64,000 bases of DNA from Pseudanabaena sp. Salubria-1 (GCA_023336205.1 JALQCR010000004.1:124001-188000); one strand, 5' to 3'. Counted from the first letter of the stretch, positions 16,758 through 25,843 are shown. Numbers and translations: made by a program. Notes: generated by a model not told the origin, from the sequence alone.

Positions 16758-17777
16758 ATGCCGAAAGTTTCAGTAATCATGCCCGTTTATAACGTTGAGA
16801 AGTATATTGCGGAAACCATTAGTTCAGTTTTGGCACAAACTTTTACGGATTTTGAACTGCTGGTAATTGATGACGAATCGAAAGATAGAAGTATTGAAAT
16901 CTGTGAAAGTTTTACCGATCAGCGCATCAAAATTATCCATCAAAAGAATCGTGGACTGGCTGGAGCGAGAAATACAGGTATTCGTCATGCCCAAGGAGAA
17001 TATTTAGCGTTTTTAGACTCTGATGATGTCTGGCTACCATCAAAGATACAAATGCATGTACTACATTTAGACTCAAACCCTCTTGTTGGCGTGAGCTTCT
17101 GTAGTTCAGAATTTATTGATGATGATAGCCACCCGCTTGGTAATTTTCAAATTCCTCAAACCAAAAACATTACACCCGAACTTGTGCTTTGTCGCAACCC
17201 CATTAGTAATGGCTCAGTTCCTGTAATTCGCAAATCTGTATTTACAGATATCGAATTCACCGCCAATTTTTACGGTACTGATGAGAAGTTCTATTTTGAC
17301 GATCGCTTTCGCCAGTCGGAAGATATTGAATGCTGGATTCGGATTGCGCTAACGACAAAATGGCAAATCGAGGGGATTCCCGATGCCCTAACTCTCTATC
17401 GTGTTAATTCGGGTGGTCTATCGGCAAACATGATGAAGCAATTGGACTCTTGGGAAAAAGTGATTGCTAAAACTCGCGAATATGCCCCTAAGTTCACAGG
17501 AGAATGGGAATCCTTAGCAAGAGCCTACCAATTACGCTATCTCTCTCGTCGTGCAGTTCGTAATAAAGATGGCAAAGCAGCCGTGCAACTTGTAAATCGA
17601 GCCTTAGCAAGCAATTGGAAAATTTTAATTTATGAACCAAGGCGATCGCTTATCACAATTGTTGCGGCTTATCTAATCTGGATACTGCCTCGCGGTTTGT
17701 ATAACGGTATAGAAAATTTTGCGCTTAAGCTCACAGGTGACAGCCAACGCAAGGCGATCGCCAAAAGTAATAAGTAG
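16758..17777 (+). CDS. Glycosyltransferase family 2, paralogue
   Basis: I choose the ATG at 16758 because it places the family start (MPKVSVIMPVYNVEKYI) at the N-terminus; the in-frame ATG at 16722 would add 12 unrelated residues. About 339 residues, with VIDDESKDRS and FLDSDDVWLPSK as the nucleotide and DXD sites, and QSEDIECWIRIALTTKW for the acceptor region. It is similar in layout to the preceding GT2. A long hairpin follows immediately. Confidence 0.87.
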   Translation: MPKVSVIMPVYNVEKYIAETISSVLAQTFTDFELLVIDDESKDRSIEICESFTDQRIKIIHQKNRGLAGARNTGIRHAQGEYLAFLDSDDVWLPSKIQMHVLHLDSNPLVGVSFCSSEFIDDDSHPLGNFQIPQTKNITPELVLCRNPISNGSVPVIRKSVFTDIEFTANFYGTDEKFYFDDRFRQSEDIECWIRIALTTKWQIEGIPDALTLYRVNSGGLSANMMKQLDSWEKVIAKTREYAPKFTGEWESLARAYQLRYLSRRAVRNKDGKAAVQLVNRALASNWKILIYEPRRSLITIVAAYLIWILPRGLYNGIENFALKLTGDSQRKAIAKSNK

Positions 17778-17785
17778 CTAAAGCT

Positions 17786-17838
17786 AAAACCCAAAAGAGA
17801 GTTGTGGCGCGAAGCGCCGCAACTCTCTTTTGGGTTTT
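17786..17838. terminator. Long hairpin with AAAACCCAAAA outer arms
   Basis: Arms of about 25 bp with a GAA loop, beginning AAAACCCAAAAGAGAG and ending in TTTT. There is one G-U pair. Lies 8 bp after the GT2 stop. It belongs to the family of long hairpins that also includes 37167-37227, 49582-49624 and 56876-56930. Confidence 0.75.
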
Positions 17839-17967
17839 ATGTTGCGATATGACAGTACAAATCCCATGACAGTCTATAGGCTTTCTGTAAATTTTTAGGA
17901 AATCAGCGATGATAAAGCTGTATATTGGCTAGAGTGACACTTTTATCGATACAAAATTTAAAAAACC

Positions 17968-19041
17968 TTGATTGCAACTCCCATTAAACCAACTGTAACG
18001 ACAAGACGACCTGTATTTCCTTTCACCGCCGTGATCGGACAGGAAGAAATGAAGCTCGCCCTGTTGCTCAACGTCATCGATCCTAAAATCGGTGGAGTGA
18101 TGGTCATGGGCGATCGCGGTACGGGCAAATCCACCACCGTTCGCGCCCTTGCCGACCTCTTACCTGAAATCGAAGTTGTTGCTGATGATCCATTTAGCAG
18201 CCATCCCACCGACGGTGACTTGCAAAGCGAAGAAGTCCGCCGCCGTGTTGCCAATGGCGAAACTCTACCAGTCACCACCAAGCAAGTAATCATGGTGGAC
18301 TTGCCCCTTGGCGCAACCGAAGATCGTGTTTGCGGCACAATCGATATTGAGAAAGCTTTATCGGAAGGGGTGAAAGCCTTTGAATTAGGATTACTAGCGA
18401 AAGCTAATCGCGGCATTCTCTACATTGATGAAGTTAACCTTCTAGACGATCACTTAGTCGATGTGCTGTTAGATTCTGCGGCTTCGGGATGGAATACCGT
18501 TGAGCGAGAAGGTATTTCTATTCGTCACCCTGCCCGCTTTGTATTAGTCGGTTCTGGCAACCCCGAAGAAGGAGAATTGCGTCCACAATTGTTGGATCGC
18601 TTTGGCATGTATGCCGAAATTCGTACCGTGCGCGAGCCAGAATTACGAGTGCGAGTAGTTGAAGAGCGCACTAATTTTGATGGAAATCCTCATGGCTTTC
18701 TGAAGGAATATTCGGATCGCCAAGAAGAACTCCAAGCCAAGATCGTGAGAGCACAAACTCTTCTCAGTGAAGTGGATATCCCTCAAGATCTACGCTTAAA
18801 TATCTCCAGAGTTTGCTCTGAGCTTAATGTCGATGGTTTGCGCGGCGATATTGTGAGCAATCGTGCTGCTAGAGCGATCGCGGCTTTTGAAGGTCGCAAG
18901 GAAGTAGAAGTAGATGACATTAAGCGAGTCATCGGTCTATGCCTACGTCACCGTCTCCGCAAAGATCCGCTTGAGTCGATTGATACTGGTTACAAAGTTC
19001 TTAAAACTTTCAATCAGATTTTTGGGATTGAAGAAGAATAG
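17968..19041 (+). CDS. chlI: Magnesium chelatase ATPase subunit I
   Basis: A 357-residue AAA+ protein. It has Walker A GDRGTGKST (near residue 51), Walker B ILYIDEVNLL (near 150), sensor-1 region LVGSGNPEEGELRPQLLDRFG, and the C-terminal helical lid with LRHRLRKDPLESID. With ChlD and ChlH it inserts Mg into protoporphyrin IX, the first committed step of chlorophyll synthesis; it is diagnostic of a phototroph. The TTG start is used because it gives the usual short leader before TRRPVFPFTAVIGQEEMKLA and no better ATG is present upstream. A strong terminator follows. Confidence 0.96.
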   Translation: MIATPIKPTVTTRRPVFPFTAVIGQEEMKLALLLNVIDPKIGGVMVMGDRGTGKSTTVRALADLLPEIEVVADDPFSSHPTDGDLQSEEVRRRVANGETLPVTTKQVIMVDLPLGATEDRVCGTIDIEKALSEGVKAFELGLLAKANRGILYIDEVNLLDDHLVDVLLDSAASGWNTVEREGISIRHPARFVLVGSGNPEEGELRPQLLDRFGMYAEIRTVREPELRVRVVEERTNFDGNPHGFLKEYSDRQEELQAKIVRAQTLLSEVDIPQDLRLNISRVCSELNVDGLRGDIVSNRAARAIAAFEGRKEVEVDDIKRVIGLCLRHRLRKDPLESIDTGYKVLKTFNQIFGIEEE

Positions 19042-19045
19042 AATT

Positions 19046-19078
19046 AAAAAAGAGTGAAGCATTGCTTCACTCTTTTTT
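19046..19078. terminator. Intrinsic terminator of chlI
   Basis: Arms of 15 bp (AAAAAAGAGTGAAGC and complement) with an ATT loop and a T-run, 4 bp after the chlI stop. Confidence 0.85.
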
Positions 19079-19107
19079 ATAGCTGTCGCCAAATGCATTA
19101 GTACATA

Positions 19108-19161
19108 AAACCTAAGAAGAGAATGGCGACGCAAAGCGTCGTCATTCTCTTCTTGGGGTTT
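19108..19161. terminator. Long hairpin between convergent chlI and the 19.2-kb gene
   Basis: Arms of about 25 bp with loop AAA, starting AAACCTAAGAAGAGAATGG and closing with TTGGGGTTT. Part of the long hairpin family; placed between convergent genes, so it may act in both directions. Confidence 0.7.
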
Positions 19162-19193
19162 GATTGAGTCCTATTTTTGTTTGATATGGATTA

Positions 19194-19631
19194 TCAATAG
19201 ATTGCTTGCCATCCATTTGGCTCCAATAAATGTAGGTTGCCTTGCTCGTCTCTACGGATAAAGAGTTTAACCTTGCGGTTTTTCTCTAAGAGTTGAGACT
19301 GTCCTTGTGATCCCACCCATCCATTAGGTCGTTTTCCAGGTTTTCGATAGAGTACTTCGATGCTTTTTTTGGAGGCAAGGGTATTAGCTCTCGATAACTC
19401 TATTCGGTCAACTTGGATGCGAGCCTTATAAGAATAATCAGTCCCTCTGTCTACCCTAACTTCTCTACTTTGAATGTTTGTCACTCTCCCAAGCACTATA
19501 TAATCTGACATCTCTTTTAGGTGTTTGTCAGGGAGAGGGGGTATCGCTGTGTTAGCCATTTCAGGGCTTAACAGAGGTATCCCAAGCCCTATAGCGATCG
19601 CAAGTCCTATCCAAATTAGTTTTGTCTTCAT
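19194..19631 (-). CDS. Hypothetical exported protein
   Basis: A 145-residue protein with a signal peptide at about residues 1-27 (LIWIGLAIAIGLGIPLL, cleaved near the ANTA segment). The mature part looks like a small beta-rich domain (DYIVLGRVTNIQSREVRVD ... KVKLFIRRDEQGNLHLLEP). No function is recognised. Probably periplasmic or surface-located. Confidence 0.65.
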   Translation of the reverse strand: MKTKLIWIGLAIAIGLGIPLLSPEMANTAIPPLPDKHLKEMSDYIVLGRVTNIQSREVRVDRGTDYSYKARIQVDRIELSRANTLASKKSIEVLYRKPGKRPNGWVGSQGQSQLLEKNRKVKLFIRRDEQGNLHLLEPNGWQAIY

Positions 19632-19750
19632 CTTGATATATCGTAATTATGGATTAGTATTCGTGAAATTGAATTATAGATGAAATTGTATCTCACATTC
19701 CACTGGTAATGGAAGCCTAAAAATATTTACAACGAGAAAATAATGGTTTT

Positions 19751-19811
19751 AGCAATAGCTAATAGTGAAGTAATCATATTTCCTATTATTATTTCACTAT
19801 TAGCTATTGCT
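19751..19811. terminator. Hairpin with 19-bp arms
   Basis: AGCAATAGCTAATAGTGAA pairs perfectly with 19793-19811 around a 23-nt loop. It lies between two minus-strand genes and could end transcription of the 77-residue gene or be a dispersed palindrome. Confidence 0.55.
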
Positions 19812-19824
19812 GAACAAGGCGCTG

Positions 19825-20058
19825 TTACTTTTTCCTTGAGGAAGGGCGATCGACGATGACGCGCACCAATACGGCAAAGGCGAGGATTATGCTAACTGTT
19901 GGGTTGTTGGCGATCGCAGGAATGGTGTTGGATGCGTCAATGGGTATTGATGTTGGTGTGGACTCGATCGCAGTTTGTTTGTTGTTTGCTGGTGCGTTAT
20001 TTGCTTGGGCGATCGCTTGAGTCGTGACTTGTTTTTGAACTTGATTTTGGTTATTCAT
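19825..20058 (-). CDS. Small hypothetical protein with one membrane segment
   Basis: A 77-residue protein. The N-terminal half is Gln/Asn/Thr-rich (QNQVQKQVTTQAIAQANNAP), followed by one hydrophobic segment (TVSIILAFAVLVRVIV) and a basic tail (RPSSRKK). This resembles a single-pass inner-membrane protein with a basic cytoplasmic end. No family is recognised. Confidence 0.5.
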   Translation of the reverse strand: MNNQNQVQKQVTTQAIAQANNAPANNKQTAIESTPTSIPIDASNTIPAIANNPTVSIILAFAVLVRVIVDRPSSRKK

Positions 20059-20406
20059 ATTTTTGAATTGCCTTTGATGACTTTGACAATATCAAGAATC
20101 TCAAATTAATTTTGGAGATAAATCCACATACATAGCCTTACAAGCCTTACATTGCCTTACCTCATTGGATTTGAAGAGATACACCATGATACGAATGACG
20201 GCTTCACTGTCTCTGCTGATGTCTATATTTTCAACTGAAATTGTTGTATTGGTTAAGAGATAACCTGTAGGGTCAGAGCTTTCCCGCAGCAATTTATAAA
20301 TTTACCGATCCCTTAAAATCGGGAAAGCTCTGACCTCAACCTTGAATATTGATCGATCATTCTCAAAATGCAGGGAAAATTTATCGGTGAAAGCGAAGAG
20401 GGTTAA
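20059..20406. repeat. Gene-free stretch with a 65-bp palindromic element (20271-20335)
   Basis: Positions 20271-20286 (GGTCAGAGCTTTCCCG) pair perfectly with 20320-20335, giving 16-bp arms around a 33-nt loop. A 63-codon open frame on the minus strand (20101-20292) runs into this hairpin and has a CKACKAMYV stretch; I do not trust it as a gene. The stretch ends at the left boundary of the composite IS. Confidence 0.55.
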
Positions 20407-20500
20407 CTGAGATCTTGCACCATTCAAGAAAAGGGGTTGCAGAAAGAGCAGAAATGTGAAAAAAAGGGCGTAGTAGTAAATTAAATAACGAGCATGGAAA

Positions 20501-21977
20501 CAGCAGTTTCAAATTCAAAAAGCAGCAAAGTATACAGATATAAGGAACCAGATAAAGGTAGAGCTTAAAACATAGCAAAAATGATAATCCTATCCAGTTA
20601 ATGCCACCAACGATCTTAGTTTTTAGTGTTTTTTTAGATTTCCTGCAAGAGGGGATAGAGAAAATAAAAGACCCAAGAAGCGAAAGCAATGGGACAAAAT
20701 TTAAAATCAGCGATGCGATGCTGTCGGCTTTCTCGATGTTTTTTATGCAGTGTCAATCATTTTTAGAGTATCAAAGACAATTGCAGAGTCGAAGTGGAAA
20801 AAATAACGTTCAAAGTATATTTGGAGTGGAGAAAATACCCTCTGACCAGCAAATACGCAATATCCTCGACCTAATTAGCGCCAAGAGTCTGAACGCTGTA
20901 TTTGAGAAAGTGTATAAATTTCTGCAAATGGGAAAGCACCTGAAACGATATGAAAGATTGGATAGGAATTTACTGATTTGTTTAGATGGAACGGAGTACC
21001 ATAGCTCATCGAAAATATCCTGCGAATGTTGTAGTACCCGTAATCATCGCAGTGGCAAAATAACATACTCACACACAGCAATTTTGCCCGTAATCGCTGC
21101 ACCAGGTTGCGAACAGGTGATTTCTCTACCACCCGAATTCGTCACTCCGCAAGATGGACATGAGAAACAAGATTGTGAAACAGCCGCAGCGAAACGCTGG
21201 ATTAGTAAACATGGGCATCTTTTTGAAGGACAGGCGATTACGTTATTAGGGGATGATCTCTATAGCCGTCAACCGATGTGTCAGAATTGTTTAGAGGCAA
21301 ATATGAACTTCATTTTCACCTGCTTACCATCCAGTCATCCTAGTTTATATCAGTGGTTAGATTACATTGAAAAAAATGGTGAAGTGCAGAATTTGACGAC
21401 TAAACACCGCAAGGGGAAATCTATAGAAATATATAGTTATCGATTTGTGAATCAGATACCTTTAAGAGAACAAGAACCCTCTCTGTTAGTGAACTGGTGT
21501 GAACTGACTGTTCGCAATAGTGTTGATAATTCTGAAGTCTACCGTAATGCTTTTGTGACTAATCATGCTGTTAATATTGACAATGTGGCGGTCGTAGTTG
21601 AAACGGGTAGATGTCGTTGGAAAACCGAAAATGAGAACCACAATGTGTTGAAAACCAAGGGCTACAACTTGGAACATAACTTTGGTCATGGACAAAAACA
21701 TTTGTCATCGACACTTCTATCTCTTAATTTGTTAGCTTTTCTATTTCACACGATTTTACATTTAATAGATTCCAGTTATCAAGAGATTCGTCGTAAGCGT
21801 GGCACTCGTAGAGGATTCTTTCAAGATATTCTCTCTCTTACCAAGTACTTTTTATTTAAGAGTTGGCAACATTTAATCGACTTTATGCTTGATGAAGCCC
21901 CCGTCTTTGCAGATTCCTGTTAATTTTTAGACTCTTGGTTTTGTATATCTTGCTACTTTTTGAATTTGGAATTGCTG
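20501..21977 (+). mobile_element. IS4-superfamily-like insertion sequence, copy B (1477 bp), nested
   Basis: Same length and apparently the same sequence as 4890-6366. The 9-bp duplication GCATGGAAA is at 20492-20500 and 21978-21986. The duplicated bases contain the ATG of the host transposase, so the host gene keeps an intact start codon on the right-hand side of the insertion but loses its own upstream region. Confidence 0.92.
20601..21923 (+). CDS. DDE transposase of the 1477-bp IS (copy B)
   Basis: A 440-residue transposase identical to the one at 4990-6312, with the same candidate acidic residues (LDGTEYHSS, LGDDLYSRQ, RCRWKTENENHN). The identity implies recent transposition within this genome. 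It reads in the same direction as the interrupted element. Confidence 0.88.
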   Translation: MPPTILVFSVFLDFLQEGIEKIKDPRSESNGTKFKISDAMLSAFSMFFMQCQSFLEYQRQLQSRSGKNNVQSIFGVEKIPSDQQIRNILDLISAKSLNAVFEKVYKFLQMGKHLKRYERLDRNLLICLDGTEYHSSSKISCECCSTRNHRSGKITYSHTAILPVIAAPGCEQVISLPPEFVTPQDGHEKQDCETAAAKRWISKHGHLFEGQAITLLGDDLYSRQPMCQNCLEANMNFIFTCLPSSHPSLYQWLDYIEKNGEVQNLTTKHRKGKSIEIYSYRFVNQIPLREQEPSLLVNWCELTVRNSVDNSEVYRNAFVTNHAVNIDNVAVVVETGRCRWKTENENHNVLKTKGYNLEHNFGHGQKHLSSTLLSLNLLAFLFHTILHLIDSSYQEIRRKRGTRRGFFQDILSLTKYFLFKSWQHLIDFMLDEAPVFADSC

Positions 21978-21979
21978 GC

Positions 21980-23122
21980 ATGGAAAGCATCGTTAAGCAC
22001 GCCCAAGGGCTAGTGTATAGTCTTCTGTGTTTGATGCCAAGTGTGTATCAAACAGCAAGTCTCAATGCAATACTAGGACTATTTCTCGAAGCACAAAGGC
22101 ATCCTTATCCAGAACATACACAGATAAAATCAGCGAGTGCACTCAGCCGATTTCTCAATCACTATAACTGGTCAACGAGAGCAGTAATTCGGTCAACACG
22201 GCAGGCTATTTTGGGACAAATCGCCAAGCATCGCCCATCGAAACAAGTGCCATTAAAGATACTGATAGACTTGACTACCCTAGAAAAAAGCGGCAAGTTT
22301 TTACATTTGAGCAATCCCACCCAAAACGAACCAGACCCATGGGTGAGAATACTAAACGGAAAGCGAGGACTACATCTGGTTGTACTGTATCTGGTCTATG
22401 GAGAGTGGCGCGTACCATGGAGTTTTAGAGTATGGCGCGGCAAAGGATACCCCAGTCCCTCTGACTTAGCTTGTAAGTTATTGGGGACAGTACCCAAGCA
22501 ACTAACCCAAGGCAAGACTGTGATTGTCCTTGCTGATACTGAGTTTAGTACGGTGAAGTTTTTCAATACTGTCCGCGCCAAGACTTGGCGCATCGTTGTC
22601 GGTGTACGCAACAATCGTAAACTTCAAGATGGCCGTACAGTCAAACAACTTTATCGTCATGGCAAACGTGGACAACAAATTTTGCTAGAAGGGCTAACTC
22701 AGCCTTTGACGATCTCTTGGTTTTGGCTCAAAAGAGCTGATAGTAAACGGGAGTTACGCTTTGTTGTCTCTTCTCATCCTTATTCTGGTGCTTATCTGGT
22801 GATGTTAGGTCGTAAGCGTTGGGCGATTGAGGGATTCTTCAAAACCATCAAACATCGCTTTGGTTTGCATTGTTTTGGGCAATCTACAAAACTTGGTGTT
22901 TATCGTTGGCTTATCCTCTCTCTGCTTGCTTATCTTTTGGCCCATTGGATTGATCAATGGTCGAGTCCTCCTGTCTTGGACTGGAAAGCTACCTGTGATT
23001 TGACACTTTCCGTTTTATTTCCTTCTGTCCTTTGGTTGAAACTTCTTAGGTATCTCCAAATTAGTGCCGATATTGCTGCTCGTCATGGGTTTGAAATTAT
23101 TCTCAAACCCATTCCTACTTAA
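21980..23122 (+). CDS. IS701/IS4-superfamily transposase of the interrupted element
   Basis: A 380-residue DDE transposase starting at the ATG regenerated by the target duplication (MESIVKHAQGLVYSLLC). Candidate catalytic residues are D in ILIDLTTLEKSGK, D in VIVLADTEFSTVKF and E in GRKRWAIEGFFKTIKHRFGL. No frameshift is seen. An extended frame upstream to 21935 belongs to the nested IS and is not used. Expression now depends on sequence in the nested IS, because the native upstream region lies beyond it. Confidence 0.87.
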   Translation: MESIVKHAQGLVYSLLCLMPSVYQTASLNAILGLFLEAQRHPYPEHTQIKSASALSRFLNHYNWSTRAVIRSTRQAILGQIAKHRPSKQVPLKILIDLTTLEKSGKFLHLSNPTQNEPDPWVRILNGKRGLHLVVLYLVYGEWRVPWSFRVWRGKGYPSPSDLACKLLGTVPKQLTQGKTVIVLADTEFSTVKFFNTVRAKTWRIVVGVRNNRKLQDGRTVKQLYRHGKRGQQILLEGLTQPLTISWFWLKRADSKRELRFVVSSHPYSGAYLVMLGRKRWAIEGFFKTIKHRFGLHCFGQSTKLGVYRWLILSLLAYLLAHWIDQWSSPPVLDWKATCDLTLSVLFPSVLWLKLLRYLQISADIAARHGFEIILKPIPT

Positions 23123-23150
23123 CTCTTTCAGGAATGGTGCAAGATCTCAG

Positions 23151-23213
23151 TTAAGCATTTGCGGAATGATATCTCTGTGATGAGTTTAAAAATTGTGGCG
23201 CAAATGCTTAACC
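23151..23213. repeat. Right part of a 65-bp palindromic repeat split by the IS701-like element
   Basis: Joined to GG at 20401-20402 it gives a 65-bp unit with terminal arms GGTTAAGCATTTGCG and its complement. The intact relative, in the opposite orientation, is at 25976-26040. The similarity extends about 15-20 bp beyond the unit on the left side (CGGTGAAAGCGAAGAG-type sequence), so the repeated block may be longer. Confidence 0.75.
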
Positions 23214-23290
23214 CCTACGATTTTTTATTCATCTTTCTGTTCATATTAAATTTTCGGTTAAGATAAGCCTATCTAATCGCCAGATTGTCT

Positions 23291-25528
23291 ATGTTTCCTA
23301 GCAATTTCTTAACTGATTTGGCTCGTAAGTACGAGTTATCCCCTGAGCAAGAGGAAGTATTTTTGCTTTGGTGGGGCAATGATAAGGATGATCGCGAGAT
23401 ATCTGAGCAACTGCACGTTACAGTTGAGGCAATCCGTAATCGCAAGACTGGAATTTACAAGAAGTTTAGTATTGCGGGTGCTGGAGCAAACAAGGCGAAT
23501 AAGTTGCGAAACTGGCTAGAGCAAGAAACTCAGAAACAAGATATAAAAGCCTATATTCAGCCTAGTTTGGTTGACCTTGAATTACAAATACAAGAGGTGA
23601 AACAAAAAGTTACTGACTTAGAGAAAAATTTATCAGACCTCAATACCTCAATCAAAAAAAACAAATCACAACTTGATAACCCACTAGACCTAAAGGAGAA
23701 AAAATCACTGGAGGAGCTACGAGCCCAAAAGCAGAAATTTGATCGAGAGAAAAAATCAGTAGAGGAGCGTTTACTACCCCAAAAGCAGGAATTTGATCGC
23801 CTACTTGATGCCCTAGTCCAAGAGGTGAAACACAAAATCGCGGCGGATGTGACAGAGCGCTGTGGGACGATGCGGGTGTTGGATATGACGCAACCTGTCG
23901 ATTTGGATCGGATTTATACCGATGTGAATATCATCAAGGATGTGATCGGGCGGCGGCGGATTGGCTATGACGAGGTGATGGAGGTATGTACCCGTGAACA
24001 TTTTGATCGCTTTTTAGTGGGGACAATTCAAAAACGGGTAACGGGGCTTGAGGCAGTCGATGAAATTCAAAAGCTGGTGGTGTTGGGTAAACCGGGGGCA
24101 GGGAAAACCACATTTATGAAATATTTGGCGATGTCTTGCCTCGGTGGTAGGTTTCATGGGGAACTTCTGCCGATATTTGTGACGCTGAAGGCTTATGCGG
24201 AGGAGAGGGGACAGCCATCGCTAGAGAATTATATTTTGACTGAATTTCAAAAGCGGGAGGTGGGGTTGGATGTGGTGAAGCGCTTTCTCAGAGAAGGGAG
24301 GGCGTTGATCCTATTAGATGGGTTGGATGAGGTGAAGAAGGAGGATGATTGCCGCGTTAAGCAGGATATTGATCAGTTTTCGAGGGATTGGCTAAAAAAT
24401 CGGTTTGCGATTACCTGTCGGATTGTGGCGCGAGAATACCAGTTTGAGCGGTTTACGGAAGTTGAGGTTGCCGATTTTGATGACGGACAGATTGAAACCT
24501 TTGTCAATAATTGGTTTCGGGAGAGGGATGAGTCAAAGGCAAAACGGTTGTTAGAGAGATTAAAGGGTAATGAACCTGTTAAGGAATTAGCAAACAATCC
24601 TTTATTGCTGACGCTGTTATGTTTGGTATTTGGTGAGCGTAACGATTTCCCGCCGAAACGATCGGAACTGTATAAAGAAGGTTTGGAAGTATTGATGAAA
24701 AAGTGGGATGCGAAGCGCAATATCGAACGGGAGATAATTTATAAGCATCTTTCGCCTCAAAATAAGGAGGATATGCTGGGACAGATTGCCTTTAATACCT
24801 TTGTGAATGGTGAATATTTCTTTCGGCAAGAGGATTTGCAACGCCAGATTAAGGACTATATCTGCAATCTCCCTGAAGCATCCGCCGAACCTGATGCGTT
24901 ACGGCTAGATAGTGAGGTGGTGCTAAAGGCGATCGAGCATCATCATGGGTTGTTAGTGGAGAGGGCAAGAAATATTTATTCCTTTTCCCATTTGACTTTT
25001 CAGGAATATTTTGCAGCGAAGGCTATTGAACGCGGTCAGCAATTGGAAATATTGGTGCAGAATATTTCTAATCCAAGATGGAAAGAGGTGTTTTATTTGA
25101 CTGCGGAAATGTTGTGGCGATCGGATAATCTTGTGAAGATGATGAAGGAGCGCATTGACGGAATGTTAAGAGATGATGGGAATTTACAGGTGTTTTTGGA
25201 GTGGCTAAAGAAAAAAACAGATTCTGTGCAGACAAATTATAAGATTACTGGCATGAGATCTTACTATACCTATCTTGGATTACATTCGTTTGTCCATTAT
25301 CTAGAGAGCAATCCCCAAGTTCACCGTAATCGTAGCCGTGCTCATGCACATGTTCTTTCTCTCAAAGAAGTTCTCCAAGTATCTCGTGATCTTGCTTTTG
25401 CAATTGATAGCAAACTGTCTCATGACATTAACTTTGACAGTATTAGTATCATTGAAAATGACTTAATTCTTGATCGTGATCTTTCTCGAAATCTTGTTCG
25501 TGATTATGATGTTGAGATCGCCCGTTGA
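23291..25528 (+). CDS. NACHT-domain STAND ATPase (bacterial NLR-like), ends at an in-frame TGA
   Basis: About 745 residues from ATG 23291; an in-frame TTG lies 6 bp earlier. An N-terminal HTH-like region (LARKYELSPEQEEVFLLWW ... DREISEQLHV, about 5-75) is followed by a coiled coil with an internal 17-residue near-duplication (about 135-170). The NACHT core has Walker A GKPGAGKTT (near 266), Walker B ALILLDGLDEV (near 340) and the late motif SFSHLTFQEYFAAKAIE. Proteins of this type act as signal-transducing ATPases, and several bacterial NACHT proteins are antiphage. The stop lies in a perfect hairpin, and the same frame continues for 104 codons with a recognisable C-terminal module. Confidence 0.85.
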   Translation: MFPSNFLTDLARKYELSPEQEEVFLLWWGNDKDDREISEQLHVTVEAIRNRKTGIYKKFSIAGAGANKANKLRNWLEQETQKQDIKAYIQPSLVDLELQIQEVKQKVTDLEKNLSDLNTSIKKNKSQLDNPLDLKEKKSLEELRAQKQKFDREKKSVEERLLPQKQEFDRLLDALVQEVKHKIAADVTERCGTMRVLDMTQPVDLDRIYTDVNIIKDVIGRRRIGYDEVMEVCTREHFDRFLVGTIQKRVTGLEAVDEIQKLVVLGKPGAGKTTFMKYLAMSCLGGRFHGELLPIFVTLKAYAEERGQPSLENYILTEFQKREVGLDVVKRFLREGRALILLDGLDEVKKEDDCRVKQDIDQFSRDWLKNRFAITCRIVAREYQFERFTEVEVADFDDGQIETFVNNWFRERDESKAKRLLERLKGNEPVKELANNPLLLTLLCLVFGERNDFPPKRSELYKEGLEVLMKKWDAKRNIEREIIYKHLSPQNKEDMLGQIAFNTFVNGEYFFRQEDLQRQIKDYICNLPEASAEPDALRLDSEVVLKAIEHHHGLLVERARNIYSFSHLTFQEYFAAKAIERGQQLEILVQNISNPRWKEVFYLTAEMLWRSDNLVKMMKERIDGMLRDDGNLQVFLEWLKKKTDSVQTNYKITGMRSYYTYLGLHSFVHYLESNPQVHRNRSRAHAHVLSLKEVLQVSRDLAFAIDSKLSHDINFDSISIIENDLILDRDLSRNLVRDYDVEIAR

Positions 25529-25555
25529 CTAAAACTAAATGTATTAGTCAACGGG
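25521..25555. other. Perfect 12-bp hairpin surrounding the NACHT stop codon
   Basis: CCCGTTGACTAA (25521-25532) pairs with TTAGTCAACGGG (25544-25555) across an 11-nt loop. The TGA stop is at 25526-25528, inside the left arm. There is no T-run after the hairpin, so it does not look like an ordinary intrinsic terminator. Confidence 0.85.
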
Positions 25556-25843
25556 CTACAAAAACTTAAAGATAAATCTTTACCCATTGAACATGTAGAT
25601 TCTCAATTAGTCTCTCAATACTGGAAATCAAATGGAGAAAAATGGAACCAAGAATTGCATCAAATCTGTATCGATCGCCGCAATATTGGTCATGATTGGC
25701 AATTTACTAAAGAGCAAGCAAAACTTCTCAAACAATATTACGAAGCCAATATCCTCCTTGTCGAGTGCATGAACCGCAGCTACGTCAGCAAACAAGTCCG
25801 CGAAGAAATCGAATCAACGATGCTCTTACCAAGTAAAAAGTAG
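25529..25843 (+). pseudogene. C-terminal module of the NACHT protein, in frame beyond the TGA
   Basis: The reading frame of the NACHT gene continues without another stop to 25843 (104 codons). It encodes a segment with RRNIGHDWQFTKEQAKLLKQ, then YYEANILLVECMNRSYVS and REEIESTMLLP. Segments of this form are, to my recollection, the usual C-terminus of cyanobacterial NACHT proteins. With the TGA read through the protein would be about 850 residues. The options are a nonsense mutation, readthrough, or separate translation of the tail from an internal start (for example 25655). Confidence 0.7.

Larger units (their letters stand above)
20407..23150 (+). mobile_element. IS701-like insertion sequence, interrupted by IS copy B
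   Basis: The terminal inverted repeats start CTGAGATCTTGCACCATTC at both ends (19 bp perfect). The target duplication TTAA is at 20403-20406 and 23151-23154, which fits the YTAR target reported for IS701-type elements. Without the nested 1477-bp IS and its 9-bp duplication the element would be 1258 bp. It is inserted in a 65-bp palindromic repeat whose uninterrupted twin is at 25976-26040, so the empty site can be reconstructed from this window. Confidence 0.85.

Noticed and set aside
20101..20292. 63-codon minus-strand frame with CKACKAMYV
   Set aside because: It starts inside a 65-bp palindromic element, lacks an RBS and has no recognisable family; coding evidence is too weak.
21935..21979. 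Longer N-terminus for the IS701-like transposase
   Set aside because: These codons belong to the end of the nested IS; the ATG at 21980 is the restored native start.
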